This document shows, piece after piece, positions 23,927 to 34,803 of a stretch of DNA of 64,000 nucleotides. Numbering within the stretch: position 1 is the first letter of the stretch; every line of letters begins with the position of its first letter. A program made the position numbers and the translations under genes. Where the stretch lies: assembly GCA_009363875.1 (NCBI GenBank), contig CM018695.1, forward strand, positions 49,089,161 to 49,153,160, written 5' to 3'. The notes under the pieces are model-generated. The model did no database searches and was not told the origin of the DNA. It saw nothing but the letters and a program-made list of their open reading frames with translations. Source of the DNA: Mikania micrantha (taxonomy: Eukaryota > Streptophyta > Magnoliopsida > Asterales > Asteraceae).

Positions 23927-24200
23927 TGGAATATCTTCACGATAGAACAATCCAAGTGTGTGCAGAATGAATAAACAACAAATACATACTGCATACATAC
24001 GACTATTACAAATGATGTTTTACAACCTATTTATAGTTGTCAATATGGACAGTTATTTGACAGTTATTTGACTGTCATAACTAACTGTAACTACCATACT
24101 AACATTGAATATGTTTGACCCATTAACATACTAAACATATTTATAACAATCACTAAACATTCCTTGTATTAAACCCATGATATCAAGCTTAAGTCCAACA
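23927..24200 (-). repeat. 5' LTR of the gag-only copia element
   Basis: 274 bp. On the minus strand it starts TGTTGGACTTAAGC and ends GATATTCCA just before the PBS. By eye it differs from the left copy at about five positions (near 2%), indicating a fairly recent insertion. Confidence 0.8.
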
Positions 24201-24208
24201 GGCACTAT

Positions 24209-26226
24209 CTGAGGACAGGAGAATTGGTGTTTAAGGGTTCTTGCCATGACGAGATGCAGGTGCATAAACCCGACCAGGTGCAATTGCACATACTTGAACA
24301 CCGAATAAACACATATAGCATCTGTAGTTAATAGAAATCTTGTATCGTTGAAAAAAAAGTTTGAAACTTGAATAGAGGCAGTTATTTGAATCAAAAACTA
24401 AAGCAAATACTCCTAAATCATACTTACTTGAAGATCAATAGCATCTATTGTAAAAGAAAATTCATTAATGATAGATGAAGAACATTACTCTTCCAGACCT
24501 ACATAAAATTGAAGACCATTTGATCATTTAAAATGAACACATGCAGGTTTAAAATTTAAAAGTGGACCATAACCAAACCCTATTGTGATTATACCTTCAC
24601 CCATGTTTGGTCCTAATTGCTACATGGTGTTGAACATGGGGTGGGTTGCAAAGGAACAACCTATCACAAACATCAGATGGTCCGGGATCAACTTTACATA
24701 ACTGTAGATTACATGTAGCTGAATTTACATGGTTTATGGCAAAATATCAAATGTATCACAATTACATAATAAGATCTAACTTTGGAATTGAAAAATGCAA
24801 ATAATTTTGGAACAGTTCAAGGTCAACATGGTGATAGGAAGAGGCTGGGTAAATGGGACAGGTATGGGGTTCTGAGTACTATTGATTCGGGTTTGTGTGC
24901 GAGGGGATGGGTTGAATGATAAAACCCAAACCATATAGTGATTATACCTTCACCCATTTTTGGTCCTAATTGCTACATGAAGTTGAACATGGGGGGATAT
25001 GTTTTGCAGGGTGGGCCATGGCATACTTCTGACACTATAAAGGCTCGGGGGTGGCACCAAAATTGGAGTGGTTGCAGCTCTCATCTGTCTCAGGCATGCC
25101 TGTTGCTTGAGGGGCAATGGCCCACTGCTCATGGGCACTATTGGTGGCATGGGGATGATATAGATGTGACAATGGGCTTGACACATTTTAGACTCCACAT
25201 ATGGCATAATTATGGCATGGTTTTTGGGCAAATGCATTGTATCAAAAAAAAAAGTCTGGAATGTAGCACATGAAACTAATGTTAACCTGCAGAAAATAAG
25301 AAATCTATGGATCTCCCATTTACATTCAACACATGCACGTGACTTATTATTTCACATAACTGCAGGTTACATTCAACACTTGCAGGTTTATAAATTGCTC
25401 TTTTATTTACTAAATTTCACATTACTAAAATCTGAACTTGGTGCACACGTTCAAAAATTTTGGAATACTCAAGCCCAACAATAGCAGGTCGAATGACCCC
25501 ATCAACTGCTTGGACCTTACTGCAACTCTTGTCTATCTCAGGCATGCCATGCTGCTCACAGGGGGCAACGGCCTCCTGCTCATAGTCTTATTGGCATTGG
25601 TAGCCTGCTGAATTGGCCAGGGAGGGGGATGGATCACAGTCTGGGGCTGATGATACCGGTCAAAATCTGGGCTGGCATGTGGTTGCCATCATATTTTTAA
25701 TGGATTGAAACTATACCAGATGAAGCAAGTAACTTGAATACAAAATCTGAAATGTACCGGATGCAACATAATTTAATGGATTGAAATTAAAATATTCAGC
25801 CATTCACAATGGGTGAAATCAAAATCCACTTGTAAGTAAAGTGTTTAACATTAATTGCAGCATTTAGCTGAGTTTTAGTACTAGTATGCTACAAATGCCC
25901 CGTATGTACCCCCTATGTGACGAAACACGGTTATCAGGAAGGGAAGACGGTACAACTCCTCATTAAGTTGAGATAGATTTTGCATGTACATATCTCGGGT
26001 CTGTTATAAATATAAATAATGTATTCATGTTATTAGAGTGTAGCCTAAAATCACAAAGGTAACTAAGTAAAATAGAGTGTGATTATCACCCGTACACCAC
26101 CACCAATTTATTTTAAGAGTCAACAAACGTTAAAAACAAACACTCTTCTTCTTGTTGATTGCAGACATTTGGTCCATCTCTTCTCCTACAAATGTCTACA
26201 GATGTAGTCCGCAGACTGCAGACATT
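24209..26226. other. CACTA internal DNA with degenerate internal repeats
   Basis: 24,285-24,535 repeats 18,570-18,830. TTTGGTCCTAATTGCTACATG occurs at about 24,607 and 24,959 in a roughly 350-bp direct repeat. Two GC-rich TGGCA / GGCATGCC stretches (25,010-25,210 and 25,515-25,690) resemble 18,860-19,139. Every ORF is short and unrecognised. Together this looks like eroded exons and introns of the CACTA transposase genes. Confidence 0.4.
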
Positions 26227-26505
26227 TTACTTCTTAAAAAACAAACACCACCTAAGCAACTCATCCACACCATCATTTGGTTCATTTTCACTTTCTTCAC
26301 ACTCATTCGTTTCATCTGTTTCATAACCTGGCAGATGTTCACTATGATATATCCATATGTTGTATGTAGGTTCAAAACCATTATGTGTGATATGACTAGC
26401 AACAACTGTGGGAACATGCCTTCTTGTATTCACACAATTTCTACAAGGACAATGAATTCTACTATCATTATTCGTAATATTAGTCCAGCTTTTATCCAAA
26501 GTCAT
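26227..26505 (-). pseudogene. CACTA transposase (TNP2-type) N-terminal fragment
   Basis: The ORF begins with an ATG at 26,505 and runs 92 codons. It shows the N-terminal transposase-associated module of plant CACTA transposases: LDKSW near residue 2, the CPCRNCVN zinc-ligand-like word about residue 19, then NGFEPTYNIWIYH and an acidic tail. The stretch between LDKSW and CPC is shorter than usual and the catalytic TNP2 domain is absent downstream, so this is a relic exon. Its minus orientation makes the right CACTA terminus the 5' end of the transposon. Confidence 0.7.
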
Positions 26506-26983
26506 TGCAAAATCCTAGTTACCGACAAACATACATAAACTACTTATCAAAACATTAACATAATGATTTTGTTTATAAGGTAACATAACTTTAGACTTGT
26601 CAAGATATACTCATTCCAAATCTAATTAGGTAGTTTTTTCAATCATGCTAATCACAATATCTAATAAACAAGGTTCACATATTATGCTCTTTAGACAAAG
26701 TCAAAATTACTTAATACATAACTGTAATGTTTAAAAATTCAAGCACATACATGCCTATTTTAACCCCATACAAGGCAATCAACTTAACATGGTCATAGGA
26801 CTATAAAATCCAGTACTAGAATAAAGAAAACTATAATACCGAGCTCACCATCAGCATACATTGCAACCAAGAACTACAAAACTTATCCAATACATAACCA
26901 ACCAGTCTCCCAAACCATCACCATCAAAATAACAACTGCACCCAAAAGGGAGTGCCATTGAAAACTCAACTGTCATTAATTTT
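26506..26983. other. CACTA DNA between the transposase relic and the Sirevirus
   Basis: AT-rich, no coding signal. Probably the 5' flank or first intron of the transposase gene. Confidence 0.3.
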
Positions 26984-27328
26984 TGTTAATAGGCTCTCCA
27001 CATTCTTGGTGGTTCTCGAAATGGTTTGGTCTTAGTCTTGGTGGGCCGAGAAACCTAAGTCATGTATGGGTAGTATATAAACCCTTTTCTAAGTCATAAT
27101 TAGGGTTAGAGCTTTTCTTGATAAAACTTTTCTTTCTTTGTTCTTGGTGATTTTGAACTTGTACTAGTCGGCTCCATTGAAGCCGAGTGCAATTCAATTG
27201 GATATTCTGCATTGTCTTTCATATTGATCTTTATTATTGTCTCTCTTGCACACACGTGATACCATTCTGCACTCTCACGTGTGTTGTTTCTTTCGATATG
27301 GATTTTAGATCCTTTACTGGGACTAACA
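26984..27328 (+). repeat. 5' LTR of the Sirevirus-like element (5' end eroded)
   Basis: Homology to the 3' LTR starts at GTTAATAGG (about 26,985) and runs to CGATAT (27,299). The LTR ends GGGACTAACA at 27,328, two bases before the PBS. A TATA box TATATAAA lies near 27,074. The first ~40 bp present in the 3' LTR are missing or unrecognisable. Confidence 0.7.
27003..27020 (+). promoter_or_regulatory. Heat-shock-element-like site in the 5' LTR
   Basis: TTC at 27,003, TTC at 27,013 and GAA at 27,018, with GGT in the expected GAA slot at 27,008, fall on the 5-bp phase of nTTCnnGAAn units. The identical spacing is kept in the 3' LTR at 42,211-42,228. Heat-shock factor binding is inference. Confidence 0.35.
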
Positions 27329-27330
27329 AC

Positions 27331-27343
27331 TGGTATCAGAGCC
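27331..27343 (+). other. Primer binding site (initiator-Met tRNA)
   Basis: TGGTATCAGAGCC follows the LTR end by two bases, complementary to the 3' end of plant tRNA-iMet. Confidence 0.85.
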
Positions 27344-27564
27344 TCAAGATCCAGTTTTGTGGCTCATTGTGGTATCGATATTGCAAGAGAAAGAATTTTT
27401 GTTTGGTGGTGTTCATAGTGTTCGTGAAATATTTGGTTAAAAGAAGGTGTTTTAATATGTGGAAGAGTCTTTCTCGACTTCACTTTAGTGTTACTCAGAT
27501 CTGTTTAAACTTGTTCGAGATTGACAAGTTCGGTATTTAATTTTTAAATCCTCAGTATTTTGGG

Positions 27565-27915
27565 AAGTGATCATTCTCGAGTTGGGTCAAAGAATTCGAG
27601 AATACATTATTTAAAACTTGAGTTGTGTGTTTTTAATTTTACTTTTTCGAATTGGTGTTCTCGAATATGATCCTCTCGAGTTGGGTTACTCGAAAAATTA
27701 GAGATTCTTGAATTGAATAGCTTCTCGAATCAGTTTGCCGTTCTCGAATTCGAGTGTTGTTCTCGAATTTTCTGCTGTTTTATCTTCTTTCTCGAACTCT
27801 TTTAGCTTTCTCGAATTTTCTTCTGTTTTATCTTGTTTCTCGAATTATCAATTGTTGCTGCTTGGTTCTCGAATCAAACTTTTGCTTCTCGAATCGAACT
27901 TTTGGTTCTCGATTC
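27565..27915 (+). repeat. Leader array of TTCTCGA(A) motifs
   Basis: About eleven exact TTCTCGA words, plus several variants (CTCTCGAG, ACTCGAA, TTCGAG), lie in about 350 bp between the PBS and gag. Two copies (27,760-27,772 and 27,808-27,820) extend to TTCTCGAATTTTC, a perfect three-unit nTTCnnGAAnnTTCn heat-shock element. Reverse-orientation copies occur at 39.34-39.6 kb. Repeated palindromic motifs in non-coding DNA are a known Sirevirus trait. Confidence 0.6.
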
Positions 27916-27957
27916 ATTATTATTTGTCTTATCAATTAGTTTTTGTCTTGTTCTCAA

Positions 27958-30590
27958 ATGGATTCCAATAGTATACTGGCTGCTGCTTTGTCCGGTAAGC
28001 AAAATGAGCTTGATGCCATCATGGGTATCACTACCCGTATTCCTTGACTTTCCTTCGCTGCTGGCTTTCCTGAATGGAAATTTCGATTTGAAAAACATAT
28101 AAGGACTAAAGAACCAAGACTATGGAGGGTAATTTTAAGTGGCAAACGAAAGATCACATATAAAGACATTAAAGGAAATGAGCTGATTAAAGATCCTGAA
28201 CACTATATTGAAGAGGACTTTCAAATAATAGAGGAGGATGAGCAGACACTCGGATACATTACTCAAGGTCTTACTCCTGAAATCTCACAGTGTTTCAGGG
28301 AGATAACTGATGCAAGAGAACTTTGGAGGGTGCTCATTGATATGTATGAAGGTAATACTGAGATGAAGGAATCTCGAAAAGAAATGTTAAACAATAAATT
28401 TAACACCTTCAATTACATCTTCGGGGAAAGTCTGGATGGTCAGATTCAGAGATTTGTCACATTGATCACAGAGATGCGAATTGCAAAAATTGACAATCAA
28501 GCAGGTGTGATAAACAAAGAGCTTCTAAATGCTCTACCAAGGAACTGGGACATGAATGTTGGTATCATCAAATCAACCAAGAATCTAGACAATTTGTCAT
28601 TAACTGAGATGGTGTCAGTTGTCAAGTCTTATGAAATGAATGATCAGCAGAGAGCCATGAATCATATAAACAATTACAATGCTACAGGCATTAGCAGTGT
28701 CAACTGTGCTTTTATCTCTCAGCCATCATCTTCATATCCTGTTCATAAAGTTGCTTTGCCCTATATTTCCTCGGTCTCCTCTGGCAAGTCTGTTTTGTCA
28801 TCTGCTGTTGGATCATCTACTCCTGTTCTTCAAGCTTCTGGAGCCAATTCAGGAAGTTCATCTGGATCAATTGCAGTATAACCTGCCAAACTCACTAAGG
28901 AAGTTCTGGATAACATTGCCTTAGTTGCAGGATTTCTTAAATGTTCAACTGCTTTGGGATTTGGTGATCTGTTGCCACCACTTGTTTTGTTAGGATTTGA
29001 ACTGGAACAGATTCATTCTGAAGATATGGAAGAGGTGGATATCACTTGGCATATCGCTAATGTTGTTTTCAGAGCAAAAAACTTCACAAAAGCAACAGGA
29101 AGAAATCCCTGGGGTCAATCTGACTTAAGCAAGGTGAAATTTACTAGAGACAAGCATAGATGCTTCAACTATCATGAGCCCGGACATTAGGCTCGAGAAT
29201 GTACCAAGCCAAAGAAAAATCCTGATACTTCTGAGCGTAATCTGATTCTAGCAAGTGGGGCAACAAGTGGTGATAACAAGGGGGCTGATTCTAAAGCGCT
29301 AGTGGTGATGCAAGTCAATACCTTTGGATGGGAGGATCAGATCAAACCTCTAAACATTTATGAGGAATCTACAGCAGCATTGATGGCCAATTCTACTCAT
29401 AATCATCGGGAGCATGCATTCATGGAAAACCCTCCTGCTGATGCTGATGTAAGAACATTTTTATGCACTCAAACATGCATTGATAAAGTGACTATGTACC
29501 GAGTTCACAACACCAATCTCTTACTTGATATGTCATGACTAGAGCAAGAAAACCTAAAATTAAAAAGGGAAAACAAAAATTTAACTGAAAATGTTGAAGC
29601 TTAAAAGATTGACATCACTGTTTTAACAAGAGATTTGATCAATGCAAAATGTGCCATTAAATCTTCTAAAAACCATACTCGAAAAAGCTAAATCTGAAGC
29701 AGAACGATACAAAAACAAATTTGAAAAATCTGAATTGAATTTTAAAAAATTTGATGTATCATTTGTAGTGGTAGAATATAAGATTCAAAAACAAAAGAAA
29801 TGGCAAGAAACTAAGGGAGTGGGGTATGTGAATCGTGTACATGAGGGGTTGGTTAAACCAACATTTTGGGTAAATGCGAAAGGTCAGGAATTTGGGTTAA
29901 ATTCTAACGAAGAGACTCCTTTGACTGTAATCAGTGCAAAAGGCAATGTTTTTTATAAACAACCCTCCATCGTTGAGTAACAGTTTTGTTCACACTCCCA
30001 TAATAGAAGAAGAGCTTGCTAAGTCTGCCACTTTGATATATGGTAGACAGGAAAACATGTCTGTTTCAACTTCATGTTCAGTGAAAACAACTGAACCTGA
30101 AGTCCATGTAACATCTTCAAACATGCCTGATTCTTGCGCAAATCAAGTAATAGTAGAAGGTCGGGTTGAAGAGGATGATTGGGATTTCATTAATACGTTG
30201 AATGCATCTAGTTCAAGTTCTAGCAGTACAATTAGTAAAAATGTTGTCTCAAATCCTGGTGATGATTTACAAAGTGACATTAAACTTCATAAAATTGATA
30301 CAGATATTGAAAATCCTAAGGGGACTAGATATGTGCCACCCAAACCTAAAACAGAAATTGAAGCTCCATTTTCTAGCTCTTTTCAAAATTATAACAAAGG
30401 GGTGTCAAGCATGAGGTTTCTATGAAACAATGGGAACATCACAGTGCAAACCAATTAGTAAAACGTCAAACATGCTTTCACTGTGGAGTTCCCGGACACA
30501 TTGCACGAAATTGCAAACATGACTCGTACGCTTCTTTCGCAAGAACCAATCATAAGGCCAAGTCACGAAATGAAAAACAGTCCAAGTGAA
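27958..30590 (+). pseudogene. gag: Sirevirus-type Gag, interrupted by stops and a frameshift
   Basis: The likely start is the ATG at 27,958. One frame runs to about 29,600 but is broken by TGA at 28,045, TAA at 28,879, TAG at 29,188 (inside the first zinc knuckle) and TGA at 29,536. Central residues (28,330-28,880) look like copia Gag: a LLNALPRNWDMNVG segment, then an EMVSVVKSYEMNDQQR helix. The first knuckle (29,161-29,202) has Tyr at the second Cys. A Lys/Glu-rich coiled-coil stretch follows (about 29,540-29,780). Another frame carries the Ser-rich part (29,642-30,425), and a canonical CX2CX4HX4C knuckle lies at 30,473-30,514. Two knuckles separated by a long coiled-coil region fit Sirevirus Gag. 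It would package element RNA in cytoplasmic particles. Confidence 0.7.
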
Positions 30591-31767
30591 TGAAGATGTA
30601 TAAGTCTAAGACTACAACTATATCTCATTTTAAACCAACACCCTATGATGGTAATTGGCGAAAAGGGAATCATCAGACCAAACCAAAGGTAGCGTTGGAA
30701 AAAATTCATAATTTAAAACCCCACAAATTTCAAAAATTCACATCTTCACCCCAATCATCCACAAAATATCCTAAGTTCAAATTAATTTTGCTTGATGTTG
30801 CTACATCCACATATTGGTTTGGACAACCCAGAAGCAAGATGGTATGGGTTCCAAAAACTAATTAATCATGCAATGTGTGTAGGAAGGGCTATGGAGAAAT
30901 ATCCTCAAACTTTGGTATCTGGATAGTGGTTGTTCCAGGCACATGACAGGAGACATCTCCATGCTTACAAATCTTGAGCATTATGATGGGGGAGATATGA
31001 TTTTTGCTGGAGGTAGTAAAGGAAAGATCATTCAAAGGGGAAAGGTCTCAAATGGAGCTTTAAATCTCGAAAATGTCAACTATGTTCCTGAACTCAAGCA
31101 CAGTTTGCTCAGTGTGTCACAAATGTGTGACAGAAGATACTCCAGTCATTTTACAAGCAAAGAGTGTCTCATTCTCAGAGCTGGCATCATCATTCCTGAA
31201 GATTCGATTCTGATCAAAGCTCAACAAAGACAAGATGCATATTTCCTGGACATGAATCAACAACCATATGAGGAAGTTGTGTATTTATTCTAGAAATTAT
31301 CTGAACAAAATTCTATGCTTTGGCATCGTCTTCTAGGGCATGCAAATCTCAAGAATCTGAATCAAATTGCAAAGGGGAACATTGTTCAAAATCTTTCTAT
31401 CAAAGACTTCATAATGATTGAGAAGTGTGTTGCATGCGCCAAAGGGAAGCATCACCGAAAGCCTCACAAGCCAAAAATCTTCAGTTCCATTGACTCTCTT
31501 CTGCAGCTTCTTCATATGGATTTATTTGGTCCAGTTAACGTGCTCAATATCAATTGTGCATCATAGTGCTTGGTCATTACAGATGATTAATCACGTTTCA
31601 CTTGGGTTTTCTTTGTGTCAAATAAAAGTGAAATAGTAGACTTACTGAAGAAATTCATCATTCTCATTGAAAATCAGACTAATGATAGAGTCAAGGCCAT
31701 TTGATGCGACAATGGCACATAGTTTAAGAATGCTGAACTAATTGTTTTCTGTGTAGAAAAGGGAATT

Positions 31768-31829
31768 GCTAGGCAGTACAGTGCAGCCAGAACACCTTGC
31801 TAGGCAGTACAGTGCAGCCAGAACACCGC
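31768..31829 (+). repeat. 31-bp tandem microduplication in integrase
   Basis: GCTAGGCAGTACAGTGCAGC and its continuation occur twice in direct succession (31,768 and 31,799), adding 31 bp and shifting the frame. Confidence 0.85.
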
Positions 31830-33003
31830 AACAAAATGATGTTGTTGAACGGAGAAACTGAACATTGATTGAAGCTGCAAGTACTATGCTTATTGATTCA
31901 AATTTTCCTACATTGTTCTGGGCAGAAGCCATTAATACTGCCTGCTATGCTCAAAATCGATTTTTGCTGAACAAATAGCATATGATGACTCCATATGAGA
32001 TTCTTTACAAGCACAAACCATCCGTTGAGCATTTCAAAATCTTTGGATGTCCTTGTACATTACTGCACCTGGACGTAATCCCAAAGTTCAATGCTAGAGT
32101 AGATTGGAGTCCTATGACGTTCGTTGGCTTGAGGAAAATGCAACTGACGCCCGAGTTGGACCAAATTGGTTGTTTGACTACTCGACCTTGTTCAAATCCT
32201 TCAACATTCTAGCTGATGTTCCTTTCATTGATCCAAAGATTTCAAGTGTTACACTGGACACTGATGTGTCAGATTTTGTACATCACACATCCTGGACTGT
32301 TGACCCTCCTGCTGAAAGACCCACAATGCCTCGGCTCAATAAAGGGAAAGAGATTCAGTCAGACACATCTACTATCTCCAATCCTGATTAACATCAGTCA
32401 GTGTTTGAGCCCACCCACGTCTTCTCTAAACCCATTGATGCTAAATATACCGCTAGTTCGTCTCATTCTGAATCCAATGCTGAACCAGAAAATTTAGCTG
32501 TTCCATCCACAAATGCATCAGATCCACCAAGTGCTATCGATCCTTCTCAAAACAGTGTTCCCACTCGCATTCAAAGAGATCATCCCATTGAAAATATTAT
32601 TGGATCTTTTGACATGGGAGTTCAGACACGGAGTCAGTCTGGTGCCATTAATAACTGTTTGTATTCTTGTTTCATCTCTCAGATAGAACCCAAGAATATC
32701 TATATGGCTCTTGAAGAACCTAGTTGGGTTGAAGCCATGCATGATGAGCTTAATCAATTTGATCGATTAAAGGTGTGGGAACTTGTTCCTCTACCAGATG
32801 GCAAAAAGGCTCTTGGTACACGTTGGGTATTTCGAAACAAGCAAGATGACAACGATGTAATTGTCAGAAATAAAGCTCGGCTTGTTGTTCAAGGTTTTCG
32901 ATAGGTTGAAGGACTTTATTATGATGAAGTTTATGCTCCAGTTGCTCGATTGGAAGGCATTTGTTTGTTTTTGGCATACGACTCATACATGGGATTTACT
33001 GTG

Positions 33004-33059
33004 TATCAAATGGATGTCAAAACTTCTTTTCTATCAAATGGATGTCAAAACTTCTTTTC
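33004..33059 (+). repeat. 28-bp tandem microduplication in reverse transcriptase
   Basis: TATCAAATGGATGTCAAAAC plus TTCTTTTC is repeated exactly at 33,004 and 33,032. Confidence 0.85.
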
Positions 33060-34335
33060 TCTATGGTAAGGTGAAGGAAGAGATATATGTTAGTCAACAA
33101 CATGGCTTTGTTGACTCAGATTATCCAGAACATGTTTACAAGCTTGATAAAGCTTTATATGGGCTTCATCAGGCTCCAAGGGCTTGGTATGCAACATTGA
33201 CAGAACATTTGCTGAGTCATGGATATACACGGGGAACAATTGATCAAACACTATTTCTCAAAAGAGTTGAAGATGATTTGATTTTCGTCCAAATTTATGT
33301 TGATGATATTATCTTCGTATCAACCAGTGTGACGTTATGCAAGGAATTTGAAAGTGTAATGAAGAAGAATTTTGAAATGAGTTCCTTGGGAGAAATGACT
33401 TCTTTCTTGGGATTACAAGTTCGTCAAAATTCTGAAGGAATTCTTATTCATCAAAGCAAGTATGTGACTGATATGCTAGTGAAGTTTGGTATCCAAGATT
33501 GCAATTCCGGGGTAACTCCTATGAAAGAACGTCCGGTTCTCACTTCTGATGAACATCGTTCTAAGGTCGATCAAACTCATTATCATTCAATGATTAGGTC
33601 CCTAATGTATCTCACTACAAGCAGACCAGATATCATGTTGCAGTATGTCAATGTGCACGTTATCAGTCTTCACCAAGACTTTCTCATATGACTGCAGTTC
33701 ACAGGATTTTCCGATATCTGAAAGGGAAGCCCAGGTTCGGTTTGTGGTAGCCTCGAAATTATGAATTTGATGTTTATGCTTTCAGTGACAGTGACTACGG
33801 AGGTTATGACATTGATCGTAAATCCACTTCTACTGGCTGTCAATTTCTGGGTGACAGGCTCATTTCATGGCGATGCAAGAAGGAACAAACTGTATCCATT
33901 TCTACTGCTGAAGCTGAATATGTTGTAGCTTCTGCCTGCTGCTCTTAGGTGATATGGATGCAACATCAATTGCTAGATTACGGATTGAATTTCAATAATA
34001 CTCCTATTTTTTGTGATAACAATGCAGCAATTCAAATTTGCAAAAACCCGGTTCAACACTCAAAAACAAAGCACATTGACATGAAAGTTCATTTTATCAG
34101 AGATTGCTATGATCACAAACTCATTAAAATGGAACAAATTGACACAAAACTAAATGTGGCTGACATGTTCACAAAAACAGTGAGCATTTCCACCTACAAT
34201 GTGCTTGTGAATTTGCTAAAAACGATTGTGTTTGAGGACAGGGCTCGTAAAATGATAGATGTCAAGTGTGCTCGGAGTTTTATTCTTATTTTTTCTAACA
34301 AATTTCTTTTAAATAAATATATTTCATGTTATTAA

Positions 34336-34803
34336 TAAATTTAGGGGGAGAAATATGCCAAAGAAATTAAGTATAAACATGGGCTGTGTTGGGAAATGAT
34401 ATAAACTTTCGTGATAAAGGGTCAGTGTAAAAAATTTTTCCTAAAAAATGCTATGTCTTAATGAACTAAAATTGAAATTATATGCTGGTAGGCTCACTTA
34501 ACTAAAGTAGTTGATCTATCTTGTGCTAAATTAAAGAAATTGTGGATTACGTTGTCGAAGTATCACTACTTAGAAGAGTGCATTACCTATTTGACTGTCT
34601 TAGATATCTTATGACACGTTTGACACGCACGAGTGTCTGAAAGTATGTCGAAAATCGAGTGCTTTCTTTGAAAGTACTTTACGTCTGTATATAAAAACAC
34701 CTGTAGTGCTCATGGATGTCTTCTCTCTATTCTGCTTCCGTAGAGACCTGAGAAGTGTAGCCCTCTCAGTTTTGCTTACGCGGAGACCTGAGATGTTACT
34801 TGT
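34336..34803 (+). other. Sirevirus non-coding DNA after pol, with a purine tract
   Basis: A purine tract AGGGGGAGAAA lies at 34,343-34,353, right after the RNase H stop. It resembles the PPT that ends most copia elements, but here no LTR follows. The remainder has no ORF of note. A near-direct repeat (GTAGAGACCTGAGAAGTGTA and GCGGAGACCTGAGATGTTAC) lies next to the solo LTR insertion. Confidence 0.45.

Larger units (their letters stand above)
19146..24200 (-). mobile_element. Small gag-only Ty1/copia element (TR-GAG-like), minus strand
   Basis: Two 274-bp direct repeats (19,146-19,419 and 23,927-24,200) differ at about five positions by eye. On the minus strand the order is 5' LTR (TGTTGGACTTAAGC... 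to ...GATATTCCA), iMet-type PBS (23,902-23,922), leader, gag, purine tract AAGGGAGGCAT (19,420-19,430) and 3' LTR. There is no protease, integrase or RT. Without the inserted 2.9-kb solo LTR the element is about 2.2 kb. CACTAT occurs on both sides (19,140-19,145 and 24,203-24,208) and may be the TSD, offset by two bases on the right. Having both priming sites and gag but no pol fits a non-autonomous element that needs pol in trans. Secondary deletion of pol is an alternative. Confidence 0.75.
30880..34335 (+). pseudogene. pol: Copia Pol (protease, integrase, RT, RNase H), multiply disrupted
   Basis: Protease active site WYLDSGCSRHMTG at about 30,913. GAG_pre-integrase zinc motif (LWHRLLGHAN ... 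CVACAKGKH) at 31,318-31,460. Integrase first Asp in HMDLFGPV (about 31,516) and second in CDNGT (about 31,705). RT with YVDD near 33,297. RNase H words AEAEY (33,910), CDNNAAIQI (34,013) and KTKHIDMKVHFIRD (34,068). This is Ty1/copia order. In-frame stops include 31,291, 31,564, 31,702, 31,720, 31,859, 32,902 and 33,946. A 31-bp tandem microduplication (31,768-31,829) and a 28-bp one (33,004-33,059) shift the frame. No activity is possible. Confidence 0.85.

Noticed and set aside
27735..28102. Overlapping small ORFs rich in SFSN/LEF in the Sirevirus leader
   Set aside because: They translate the TTCTCGAATT repeats; the real gag frame starts at 27,958.
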